Of a DNA stretch of 64,000 nt, positions 24,683-36,000 are shown in pieces. Under the pieces are notes generated by a model that ran no database searches, was not told the DNA's origin, and saw only the letters and a program-made list of their open reading frames with translations. Positions within the stretch are counted from its first letter, which is position 1. Each line of letters opens with the position of its first letter. Source of the stretch: Cantharellus purpuraceus (taxonomy: Eukaryota > Basidiomycota > Agaricomycetes > Cantharellales > Hydnaceae); the NCBI GenBank assembly GCA_025174535.1, contig JALBUN010000018.1:1-64000 (forward strand), given 5' to 3'. The position numbers and the translations under genes are program-made.

Positions 24683-25012
24683 TGAACTGTCTCTACACCA
24701 CCTCCACACCACCTCCACACCACCTCTACCTCACCTCTACACCACCTCTACCTCACCTCTACACCACCTCTACCTCACCTCTACCTCACCTCTACCCCAT
24801 CTCTACCTCACCTCTACACCACCTCTACCTCACCTCCACACCATCTCTACCTCACCTCTACACCACCTCTACCTCACCTCTACACCATCTCTACCTCACC
24901 TCTACCTCACCTCTACACTATCTCTACACCACCTCTACACTATCTCTACACCACCTCTACCTCACCTCCACCCCACCTCCACACCATCTCTACACCACCT
25001 CTACCCTATTAT
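24683..25012. repeat. 12-bp minisatellite (CACCTCTACCT / CACCTCTACAC type)
   Basis: A pyrimidine/C-rich tandem array built from 12-bp units alternating CTCTACCTCACC and CTCTACACCACC, with some CATC variants. Because the period is a multiple of three, one plus-strand frame gives repeated Leu-His-His-Leu-Tyr-type peptides; this is a by-product of composition. Confidence 0.9.
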
Positions 25013-25059
25013 CACACTTCTCCTTGTCTTTCTCTGGACATCCTCTTCCACCCTCACAC

Positions 25060-25812
25060 ATGTCTGTCCAGGAGGAACACGTGCACATCCCTCCATATAC
25101 CTCCATGCCTGCATGTCTGTCCAGGCAGAACACATGCACATCCCTCTATATACCTCCATGCCTGCACGTGTGTCCAGGAGGAACACACACACACCCCTCC
25201 ATACACTCCATGCCTGTACGTGTGTCCAGGAGGAACACACACACACCCCTCCATACACCTCTGTGCCTGCACATGTGTCCAGGAGGAACACACACACATC
25301 CCTCCATACACCTCTGTGCCTGCACATGTGTCCAGGAGGAACACACACACATCCCTCCATACACCTCTGTGCCTGCACGTGTGTCCAGGAGGAACGCACA
25401 CACATCCCTCCATACACCTCCATGCCTGCACGTGTGTCCAGGAGGAACGCACACACATCCCTCCATACACCTCCATGCCTGCACGTGTGTCCAGGAGGAA
25501 CGCACACACATCCCTCCATACACCTCCATGCCTGCACGTGTGTCCAGGAGGAACACGCGCACATCCCTCCATACACCTCCATGCCTACACGTGTATCCAG
25601 GAGGAACACACACACACTCCTCCATACACCTCCATGCCTGCACGTGTGTCCAGGAGGAACATGCGCACATCCCTCCATACACCTCCATGCCTGCACGTGT
25701 GTCCAGGAGGAACACACACACATCCCTCCATACACCTCCATGCCTGCACATCTGTCCAGGAGGAACGCACACACATCTCTCCATACACCTCTGTGCCTGC
25801 ACATCTGTCCAG
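25060..25812. repeat. 53-bp minisatellite, about 14 units, open in all six frames
   Basis: The unit contains CATGCCTGCACGTGTGTCC, AGGAGGAACACACACACAT and CCCTCCATACACCT; the measured period is 53 bp. The units lack a stop codon in any of the six frames, so frames of roughly 170 to 480 codons run through the array on both strands. The period is not a multiple of three, so one frame visits all three phases every 159 bp. I see no start context, intron pattern or homology that would make any of these a protein. Confidence 0.94.
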
Positions 25813-26170
25813 CCCATCCATTCAGTCCATCCCATCTCAGCCCATCCAACCCAGCGCAGTCCATCCAGCCCATCCCAGCCAGTCCATCCCATCCCAGTCC
25901 ATCCCATCTCAGCCCATCAACCTAGCCCAGCCCAGTCCATCCCAGCCCAGTCCATCCAACCCAATCCAGCCCAGCCCATCTATCCAGTCCATCCCATCCC
26001 AGCCCAGCCATTCCAGTCCATCCCATCCCCATCCCAGTCCATCCAACCCAGCCCATCTATCCAGTCCATCCCATCCCAGCCCAGCCCAGCCCAGTCCATC
26101 CCATCCCATCCCATCCCATCCTAGTCCATCCAGCCCAGCCCATCCATCCTAGCCCAGCCTAGCCCAGCCC
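25813..26170. repeat. Degenerate CCCAG/CCATC short tandem repeat
   Basis: A continuous run of 5- and 10-bp variants (CCCATCCCAG, AGTCCATCC, AGCCCATC) that follows the 53-bp array directly. It ends abruptly near 26170. Confidence 0.9.
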
Positions 26171-26239
26171 TACCTATTTTTTTGACTGACCTAGCCGACC
26201 TTTGCACCCCTCTTTAACCCCAGAAACAATTTAACATTT

Positions 26240-26940
26240 GTACTTTGGTTACAATCCGTTGTAATGGTCAATGCAGACGATACGCAGGAAGGTAATACGT
26301 TTCTTAGCAGTAGGGAATGAATAAGACTTCCAGAGTCTAGAGTTCACGGACACTTAGGGGTCCAGATATTCCAAAAAGAGGGGAATGCACTTAGAGGCTA
26401 GAGGAAGTAGGTGGATGAATCCGACCATCCAACCAGTGACACTCTGAAGCGGGTAACAGTGATGTGTGAAGTAGTCTAGCAACTGCTTCACACGAGTTCA
26501 AGCTTCTAATGCTCTGCAGAGGCAGTACACACTAGTAACTTAAACAAGAGCACTAATGGCAGGACTATCGACAGACAATCTCACCCTGTAGATTCGTAGT
26601 CATGCGAGGTAGATACTACACTCACGCCCAAAGCAGGACAATCACTACTTCGAGTGCAATCGAATACAGTTACACAACTGTAAGCGACCCTTGAACTGGA
26701 CAATCAACAGTTACTGAGATATAGAGGATGACACTGTATGTCACTCTAGTCACACTGATGTGCAAATGATGGGGTAGAAATGGTTATTTATTTCAGAGGC
26801 AGAATGGGCTCCTTTTATATTGTATTTACAGGAGCTGACTAATACTACTGGAAACTTCTACCTATTAATAGATGGAAACTACTGGAAGCTAGTGGAATAT
26901 GTGAGAAGGGGGTGGAAGTTTCCTAGCCAATGAGCTGCTT
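26240..26940. other. Hairpin-rich, LTR-like sequence (minus-strand promoter look)
   Basis: No protein is recognisable. The minus strand carries ATATAAAAGG near 26812-26821 followed by AATAAATAA, a TATA-plus-polyA arrangement like an LTR. The block contains several inverted repeats: 26464-26475 with 26482-26493 (12 bp including one T-G pair, 6-nt loop), 26250-26255 with 26260-26265 (TTACAA/TTGTAA), a 7-bp stem TACAGTT/AACTGTA near 26667-26684, and the palindromes CTCTGCAGAG and CTATTAATAG. An LTR remnant is my best guess. Confidence 0.4.
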
Positions 26941-26963
26941 GGATTTGCTCTGACTCAGGGCAT

Positions 26964-27107
26964 GAGTCATGGATGGAGTCATAGTGTGACTCAGAGCAGG
27001 AGTCATAGTATGAGTAATCACAGGAGTCATGGTATGAGTCATGGAAGGAGTCATAGCATGAGTCATGGCAGGAGTCATTGCATGAGTCATGGCAGGAGTC
27101 ACCATTA
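26964..27107. repeat. 12-bp tandem repeat carrying ATGAGTCAT sites
   Basis: Twelve consecutive 12-bp units starting GAGTCAT (variants GACTCAG, GAGTAAT), at 26964, 26976, 26988, 27000 and so on to 27107. Where one unit ends in AT or the flank does, the junction reads ATGAGTCAT, the palindromic Gcn4/AP-1 consensus. Further TGAGTCA copies stand alone near 27276 and 27293. Peptide frames through it (Ser-His-Gly-Arg repeats) are by-products. Confidence 0.9.
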
Positions 27108-27665
27108 CTCAAATAACTCGGTCAATACTTCGTTTCCCAGGCTGACTAGCACAGCTATGGGTAGGCATGGCTTCTATTGAACTCTCCACTGAAAATGGAG
27201 TCAGGAGGTGCAGTGGTTGCGAAGATATTGAGCATTTACTGGCAGTGGTGACCAGATTGAGTCGGAGATTGAAATGAGTCATGTGATTGAAAATGAGTCA
27301 GTTGTCCGGGTGACTCCGGCTGACTTTGAGGCTGCTGACATCTGCGAAGGTTTGTGGGTCCATGTGGGTCCCAAAACTTCGCCCAGCAGAACAATAAGTT
27401 TGTAGACTCATTTCTGCATGGAAAATTCCCAAAAAAATATGAAAAAATAGAGAATATTTGAATGGCCCTGAATCAAGAGAAAGCAGCAGATATATGCTGA
27501 TATTTTAAGGCCATCAAGCGGAATTGTACAGTTTCGGGACTTTAAACAAGATCTTTTTAAGGGAAAACCAGTTCCCATACAACTTATCACCCTTCACAAA
27601 CTCAGCCAAGTAACAGTGGCAGTCACCCATCCTGGGGGATAAATACTCAAAAACTATGCCACAGA

Positions 27666-27754
27666 TGGAGAGCCAGGCTAGACTTACATTTTATGATAAA
27701 ACACCTTTGATCAAGGTATTTTATTACAAAATGTAAGTCTGGCCTGGCTCTCCA
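27666..27754. repeat. Near-perfect 89-nt palindrome (MITE- or hairpin-RNA-like)
   Basis: The left arm starts TGGAGAGCCAGGC and continues AGACTTACATTTT; the right arm mirrors it with AAAATGTAAGTCT and GCCTGGCTCTCCA. Only a few positions are unpaired over about 40 bp, and the centre (ACCTTTGATCAAGGT) is itself nearly palindromic, leaving almost no loop. I see no target-site duplication at its edges and no coding sequence. Confidence 0.85.
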
Positions 27755-27759
27755 AAACA

Positions 27760-29290
27760 TCTAAGATATCCTCGCAGATCTTGGCCAACTCGCTCTCAGT
27801 TTTTTCCCTGTAGCCTTTGTACATTGAGACCTGTTGCTTGTTACCCTTGCTCTCCTACTTCTGCTCTATTGTTTCGACAATAGAAGAGAAGGCGAAGAGG
27901 CCAGGACGCGCAACGGGTAGGGGTTATCATGTCGTTTTGTGATCGAAACATGCTCCCAGGCAAGAGGAATATACTTTCTGAGGGTTGTAGGTAGGCCGTA
28001 GGATGTGAGGACGCTCCAAAGTTCCAAGGTGGAGGGTGTTTAAAGGGCTGGGTGGTCCATATGCCGCGAACGTGGCCATGCAAGCAAGCAAAGAAGCAAC
28101 TACGAGATCACGCTAGACCCGACATTGCGTACGTGACATCCATGCACCATCGAGTATAGTGTAGACAGTAGACGTACGAACAAGTCATTGCTAATACGCG
28201 GTGAAGAATGGAAGACAAATGTGTCGTCCGCCTGGACCAGCAGAAGCCTCTTGAGCACCTTCCGAGGCACTTCGTGAACACGCGTACGTACATGCACGCG
28301 GTGGCCCCAGAAAATTTGCAAAAGGGAGGCCCCATCTGGCAATCGACATGTGTGTGTATCGATGACAGAAAGGCGGTGCGGATTTAATAAGAGAACCGAC
28401 GGAAAGAAACGTGAAGTGAGATGGCAGACAAGACATGGCAGGCATCAAATGTCTTCCTTGAACCGACTGGATGTGAACGGCGACCACTCGACAGCTTACT
28501 CTTGTCCCACCCATCGGCCAGGTATTTCAGGCAGGGTGCTAGCTAGCTAGCACCATTCGCCCTTTTTCCCACTCCCTTCTCCTTGTACGATGGTGGCACC
28601 GATGCGCATTCCCTCATCCTCGATGGGGACGCCATGCGTGTGCTGGCTTAAGCACGGGGTTGGTGGTTCAAGAGCCCCGAGAGACAAGCGCAGAGCCATA
28701 GCTATACCGCGCCACGCCCAGTATCGGAATGTGCTTGACCCAGCAACATTGTTTCTTGAGAAGCTCTGCGACGGTCGTGTCTGGTGTGCACAGTAAGAGA
28801 TACAGTCCTTCAATGTACGTTTCATATGGCTCACCAATGAAATATGCCTATTTTGTTTCGTCGGCCGTTGATAGCGCCGACAAAGCTTTGATAAGAGAGC
28901 ATATATCCGTTCTTCATTGTGACAACAACACGTCAATTGAGGTATGGGAGGGCATTGACAAAACAAACACTCACCTGGACAGAATGCACGGACGACCATC
29001 AAACGTCTTTCACTCGTTCAATCATCAAAGGAAGGAGCTTTTGCTTTTCTGACATTCCGAGTCCTCCCGAGCCAAGTTGCAGGCTTTGAGGGATCGCAAC
29101 GTCGGAGAGATCATGCCTTGACTGTCTGACTGTCTGAAACTTGTGTCGTCCGTCCATCGATCGCCTGGCGAGGATTTCTCCGCTAGATCGGCTAGGATGG
29201 CATGCGTTATTCGTCATCGTAGTCTTGAGCTATGGAGCTACGCAGAATATAAATATCTTCTCATCAGTTGTTTTCGCGTCTCTCTTTTGC
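27760..29290. other. Unresolved region, possible minus-strand exons
   Basis: Short frames occur on both strands, none with a domain I recognise. The longest is a minus-strand frame at 29002-28547, with a plausible C-terminal stretch (HGVPIEDEGMRIGATIVQGE near 28630-28570). A competing minus-strand frame through 28790-28670 reads TVAELLKKQCCWVKH. Either may be an exon of an unknown gene. Confidence 0.3.
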
Positions 29291-29299
29291 TCAACATGG

Positions 29300-30160
29300 T
29301 GAAACACTCACAACTTGCGTCAATCAGGTTTGCTCCACATTGCCTCTTATACATAATCCCGCGCCCAATGACTAACGTATCAAGTTAAGCAGGCTTGTCA
29401 TTTCCATCACGTGTCCATTTCCAGACTCATAAGACTCACGATTTACACCCGACCTACTCCCAGTCCCTCACATGTATGGATACTATCATCAACTCAATCA
29501 CAAATTCTGTCAAGATTTATTAGAGCCACACCTTGCATTCAAACCTCCAGCCTTTTACGCATGTTTGGCAAGATGATCACCGGCACCACAGAGTCTTGTT
29601 GCAGATCCCCAAGCTACGCATACAGTCATCAACTCGATCGCATGTTCTGTCCAGACTCATAAGACTTACTCACAACTTGCATCCAACCTCCCAATCCTTC
29701 ACACGCAAAAATGCATTCGCATCATTGATGTTCAGGCTACAAAGGTGGATAGTATCCTCAGCTGAAGATCTTGTCTGAAACTGGAAGACTCACAAGTTGC
29801 ATTTGATCTCGTTCCTAGTCACGTCTACACACCAAACGGAAAGGCGTGTTGGAGGCTGGGGGAAACTGGAAGAGATGGGAGTGGGCTCTTGCCAGCACAC
29901 CCATCTCGTTGAGTTTCCCTATGAATCATTGGAACTTCAACTGACAGAGGATGTAAATGCCTCAGTGGGCATGTCGTTTCAGAGTTGTGAGACTTACAGC
30001 TCGTACCCAACACCTCTAGTCCTGCAGACATACCTCCCAACCCAATAGCCTGCAGCACATACCATTCAGGCACTGAGCTTGATTATCTCAGACTGCTATA
30101 GAACGAAGAGGCTCACGACTCGCGTCCCAACATTCCTCCCAGTCACGTATCCATGCCTCC
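29300..30160 (-). repeat. Degenerate array of exon-like repeats ending in splice-donor motifs
   Basis: On the minus strand a 30-40 bp motif recurs near 30140, 30010, 29805, 29690, 29570, 29450 and 29310. Good copies read VKDWEVGCK (near 29690) and VKGWRFECK (near 29570); others are decayed (VRDWE then a stop near 29450; RDWEECWDAS near 30130; AGLEVLGTSCK near 30010). Most copies are followed at once by GTGAGT or GTAAGT, a fungal 5' splice-site consensus. This suggests duplicated exons of an unidentified gene, or debris of a repeated element. Confidence 0.45.
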
Positions 30161-33082
30161 ACTCCACGACAACAGAATGGGTGCCATCTTCATGTCTTCG
30201 CCGCCCAAAAAAGGACTGCAGAGAGTGCTCGTGTCTGGAACATTTACGCTACATAGATTGTTAGTATGCTCTATCGTGGTTCATCTCTGGAGACGTGTCA
30301 CTCACCGCTCCATCTCTGACCTTCTCCGGTGCCAGTGCATGGGGAACCCCATGCCAAATCGCCTCCGCCACCGCTCTCGCCATCGCCCTCACCATCGTCC
30401 TTATCCGCATCGTCTTTGGAGGAGAAAAGATAGCTGGGCTGGTATGTGTTGCGACCAGAGAAGGTTTCTGCCGCCGACGCCGATGACCATCAGAGGGTAT
30501 ATCTAGTAGCGTATACAGTTTGACTCAGGTTAAGTGAACGAGCGACAAGTGAAAAAGAAATACCCCGAAGCACTCACCTACTTCTCATGTTGGTTTCAGT
30601 GTGGGGTGTTGCAAACACGGCAGGATAGGCGTCTCTGGCCATGGGGATCGCAAGCGTCCTGGCACGGGGGGTTTGAGAATGAGGGTGGGAGGTCGGACGC
30701 CATGGTAGATTCCCCCCGTCGTTGGATATCGATTGTGTCACGGGGATGAAGGTTGGTTTCAAGCATACGCGCTCGGGAAGGGTGTCACTTGACCATGGAG
30801 TCGCTGCGATAACCGCCTGGCTGGTTCTCCGAATTTCTCCGTGCCTCTCGACCTTTCACATTTCAGTGCTGCCCAAGTGTTCTCTTTATTGCACTCTGCT
30901 ATTGACTCTGCCGCGGCAGATCTCTCTTTCCAACACTCTTCGGTCCATGTCTTCTTCCTCGCACTCCGCTCCAGAATCTGGCCTTTCTAGCCAATACTCA
31001 CCGACCTTCTAGAGGGAGTTTGCTCCCAGCCAACCCTCACCTCGGCATCCGGAGTGGCGGGGGAAGACGTGGGGTGCAATGACCGCTTCTTGCCTATGCA
31101 GTTTCTTCATCAAATCAATAACTGACGTTGAGAACTGACAAGATCGATTCGTGTGCATACGCGGTTCAATTATTATTATTATTTTCGGCAGACTTTTCTG
31201 ATCGACGTGTATTATTTTCAGCAACGGCAGCGGCAGCTGCAGGTGAGAAAACTTGTCTGCACGTTCTGGCCTACTGCAGTGCCTTTCAACAAGGATAGTT
31301 GGCCCCAGCCATTTCGAAGACATCATCATTTCAATATCGGAGTCGTCTCTTGTCGTTCACACACCGCTTTTCGGGTCTGGCTCCTCAATCAGGAGTAGAA
31401 ACTTAAGCTTTGCATGTTCAAGGGTGTCCATTCTTTATTGGTCTTGGGTACTTGACGATTTGACGAATATTCACTGGGGTGAATGATTTCGTTCCAGAGT
31501 GTTGCTATTATACTATGGAGAACACTAATATATGCTGTCGTATAATATTACTAGGTCAGAGGCAATGTCGCAAGACAAATACGATGGATGCCCCTCCATG
31601 CAACACCTTTTGACGACTCGTGCGCACCCAAACGAGTTCGCAGTCATCTCATCAATACGAAACATGCATCATCCAATCGCTGTTTCGCTTGTTTCAGCAG
31701 GACATATCGGCACTTGCAGTGGTGATGCTCCAAGGCAATTTGTAGTGCTGTTCGGTGACAATGAGTTCAATTACCTATCGCCTGAGGCTGGATGCATTCC
31801 GCAGTTGTAACTTGCCAGTGGACCATTAGAATGACACAGATTTATACAAACTACTTACTTAGGCCCGGGTGCCAACTGTAAATTAGTATAGGCAATTAAC
31901 GGCGCATTTCCAGACAGTTTTCATTAGGTCACAAGTCTCTTATTACAAGTATGTCAATGCAGTATTCTACGACATCTGTTCACTTTACTTGGTACACAAC
32001 ATATCGTGAAGGGTGATCCATTGCCACAATCGCAAGCGTTTACAGTACACGATAGTAGTAAACGGACAACTAAAGTGAAGCCGTCTCAGTGAAAGATGAC
32101 CACCCTTCTGCATGAGGTTATCCCGAAACTGCACAGAAAACAGACTGCTGGGGAAAACTGCTCTTTTCCAAATATTGTATACTTCTGCTTGTGTCGTTTT
32201 GAGTGTTCCCCACAAACTTCCAATCTTACCTCACCGACTCGTTCAGAGTCTGGGCATGTTAGATATCATGTGGGCGGGTATGGCAGGACTTTCCATGCTT
32301 ACCTCGTTGGGGAACCTGTGGAGGGCAGTGGTGAAGGACTCGCAAATGTGGGAGTCTGTTGGTGAGTTTGTTTCGCTGGTGTCATGCCGCGATTCGCCAT
32401 CGTTGCGTCGTATACGGCGTTTTGATTGCATTGAATCACCGTGACTTTACTTTTTATTCACTTCCCGTCACATATCCTTACTTGGGGTTTAATTGGAAGT
32501 GTCATTTGCGTGGTAAGCTTTATTCGTTTGTGCAAAATTGTAAGAGCTCGTTGTGAAGTTGCCGCGAGTGAGGGAATACGATTTGAAATGTCGCAGTGTA
32601 TTACCGACCACGTTTTCGCAGTGGTTTTCTGGTATCCAGGACGCCACAGTAATTGCGACTCAGAGCTGAAAGTGGTCTTTCGTCTCTTGCTCTAGTCATG
32701 CTGGTTAAGAAGACAGATCCAACCTCTGAATCCACTCACCGAACGAACTTTGGACTGTCGCGGCGTGATTCTTGTCACTCCTGTCGCCTTTGTCTATCAT
32801 CTTGCCTTGCCTATCGTGCACGCACCATTGATTATCTCTGTCCGGGTGTAAATACTAGCTCCAGCGTTTTCCACTTAGCTAATATCGTCAATGCAATGCA
32901 ACACAGCGTTATCTCCTTTTCCTGATAACTGTCTCGCATTCGGGTGTCAGAAGAATTGGAATTCATATTTCCCATATATCAATAGATAATGTGAAAGCGA
33001 ACTGCCTGTTGTGACAATTGTGACCAGTGACACGGCCAGCACTGTCTGTGCCGTGGCAGACGATGAGCTTAGCATTGACGCA
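30161..33082. other. Unresolved region, no recognised gene
   Basis: Scattered frames under 120 codons. A hydrophobic plus-strand frame at 30295-30486 could be a transmembrane exon, and a plus-strand frame at 31532-31810 is open, but neither shows family motifs. Donor-like motifs on the minus strand near 31000 hint at introns. The last few hundred bases are the upstream region of the SMP-domain gene. Confidence 0.35.
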
Positions 33083-36000
33083 ATGTTATACACAGTCTTC
33101 ATAGCCTATATTCTCGGTGGTATCACTTTTATTCCCTTGGTCATCTTGGGCGGTCTTGCCTTTGCTTTCTTCACTGCCGAACACGTTGATTCAGCATCTC
33201 TGAAGCCCATTCTTTGCCACACACATGACCCCAACGTAACAGAGGAGAAATCCTCTTCATCAACACCCTCTTCGACGTCAACGAAGTCTCGCGCACCCAC
33301 ACTCAAGACCTGGCTCACTATCCGCCGCACCTTTGAGGCATCACCATCCTCGTACATCTCGCTCGTTCGGACCCTTCTCGATGCACGCTCTGCCCATCCT
33401 CGTCGTGCCGAAGACGCCTACTATGCCGTTCTCAAAGACACTATATTATACCTATATGAGGACGAGGCCATGTCCGAGTGTGCGGCCGCTATCGATGTGG
33501 CGCGATGCCACGTCCGTGTCTTCCCTGAGCAGGGCCTGCTCGACGGCGAGCTCTTCGCAAAGCGTAATGCATTGCTCATTCGCGAAGTGGGGAATGAACT
33601 CGAAGGAAAAGGTATCCCCATCGGGTCGGATGCAGTGGAAGACCACGCACATTCGCCCACACCATCTGCTCCATGGTTCATATTCTTCCGATCTGTGACT
33701 CTTATGGAAGATTGGTACTTGGCTCTTCTTTCCGCTGCCCATACATCTTCTCCCACTTCCACAGCTTCCTTGACGCCTAGTACCTTTGCACCTTATCCTC
33801 ACGCCGCTCACCAAGCCCTCATCGCATCTCTCGACGCCCTCCCCGACCTCATTCCCACGCGATGGCTCAATGCCCTTTTAGGAAGACTGTTTTTGGGAGT
33901 GAAACGCACACGGGCAGTTGAGGACTGGGTCATTGGCCGCCTCATGAAGAAGCTTGCAAAGGTGCGTTCATTGGCGCCAGTGGTCCTGTTTGTATGTTGA
34001 GAGATATGTTCATTCACTAGGTCAAAACTCCAGGCTTTCTCAGCGCGGTCGTCGTCCGTAGTTTCGATGCGGGTAATGTCGCGCCTGTCCTGAGCAAGCC
34101 GATGTTGAAGGAGCTCACACCGGAGGGAGAAACAAGTGTTGGGGTGGATGTGTCGTGAGTTCGTCACTATATTTCACATTTGATCGCCGACCCCTCCTGC
34201 CAGATATGTGGCACCTCCTGGTGGCGAAATGCGGATAACTATCTCTGCTACGGCAACCATCTCGATCCCTGGAACGGCATCGTTTTCTTTGCTGGGGTTT
34301 AATAGTGGAAGAGGCAAGGATAAGGAGCGGGGACAAGAAAACGAGAAGGAGAAGGAGAAGCAGGGGGATGAAAGCGCCACAAAGGCCAAGACTATGGCGG
34401 AGGGTAAGGAGAAAGATGCGCAGCGACCGTATGAGGTAAGCTTGGTCCTTGCAATTGTTGTACACCGCGTGGAAGGCAATGTGTTGTTCAAGGTGATTTC
34501 TTGCGCTGTGATCATCTCAATTGCCCTGCTCATTATTCAATTTCTGTTTCCACCTGCATCTAGATTAAACGACCTCCTTCTAATCGCCTTTGGTACGCCT
34601 TCACGACTGCGCCACATATGGAGATCACCGTCGAGCCGGTCGTAAGTGATCGTCGCGTGCGTTGGGGGATGGTGCTGGCAGCTATCGAGGGAAAGTTAAA
34701 AGAAATTGTGAGTGTTCTTGCTGACCTTGAATTATTGTGATGAGGCTTCCCATTCTCATCATTTACTCTTGTGTGGTCTGCTTGTGCTCAGTTTCTTCTG
34801 CGTCTAGATCCAAGAATCGGTCGTCCTGCCCTACATGGATGATATCCCCTTCTTCGATACGACGCCATATGCGCTTAGGGGTGGCATATTTGCTGATGCA
34901 TTTACTGCAGCTGGTCGTACTGAGACTGGGCGTGAAGAGGCTACGACATCAGCGGTATTGAATACTACAGCCACATCTACGAGTACAATGGTCGAAACCT
35001 CAGAAACTATGCCCACAAGCACGACGCCAGCAATGTCAGCCACCAATCAAGATCAGGGTATGCCCCTTGACATGATGCCTAAGGCGAGCACACCTGCAAG
35101 CACGTCCTCAAATCATATCCACCGCGCACGCTCTGCCGATGCCCTTGACCCTGGTAAACAAGACATGGAAATCAATGCCGAGCAGAGCATGGTACGGGCA
35201 GAAACGAGCAGTGCTACAGGTAGCGCACGAAAGCGGAGGACGTGGTTTGGGAAGAACGAAGGTTCAGGCGATGATGGTGGTGCGGAGATTGGGTATGAAC
35301 AACGCATGTGGACCCATGACAGAGAGGGCAGGGATGACAATGTTAGGCTTTTTGTGACGCAAGATGAAGGTCAGGACGCAGTCAAGCGCCCGTCACAAGC
35401 GCCCGCTCCCCGCACCAGTTCGATTTCGGAAGGTTCGTCTGGCATAGAGGCGGCCACAGGCTTAGGTCTCTCCAAGTCCGCACCATCCCCAACCTCTTCG
35501 GCTTCTCCCTTCTCTTCGGCATCGCCATCTAGATCTTCGTCCTCCCACCACCACAATCCTACGCCTCCCCCGCCTGACCCAGGTTCGGCCGCATCTGCCC
35601 CAGGCTCCCCCTCCACAGCGACGTCCTCTTTTCTCTCTACACTCAAATCACGCAGTGCAGTGATGGCGGAAAAGCAGCCTGTGCTGAAGGAAGCGATGCG
35701 CAAGTGGGGCGTGGGCGTCAATTGGGCGGCTGGGCTGCGGAGAGATGGCAGAGATAGAGATAGAGATAGAGATAGAGATAGAGGGCGTGAGAGGGAACGG
35801 GACAAATATTGGGAGAGTGGTAGAGATGTGGACATGGACATGGAGGCAGATCACGGAGAGTTTTGGAATGGGTCGCGTGAGACCTCAAGCGCCGAGGCGA
35901 GAAGAAGAGGTACTTATGCTGATTTGAGGAGAAAGGTGGAAGACAGGGAGAGAGAACGCTTAGAGCATTCGAGTGGAGGAAGCCATGGGAGTGAAAGTGG

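Noticed and set aside
23190..25812. Regularly spaced repeats that could suggest a CRISPR array
   Set aside because: Whole units repeat with no unique spacers, the setting is eukaryotic with introns, and no cas-like gene is present.
24600..26152. Plus-strand frames of 310, 441 and 480 codons and minus-strand frames of 172-290 codons
   Set aside because: They all run through the 12-bp and 53-bp tandem arrays, overlap each other in every phase and encode only repeat peptides.
33011..33082. Upstream GTG start for the SMP-domain gene
   Set aside because: The first ATG in frame (33083) places the hydrophobic anchor right at the N-terminus, as expected for the family.
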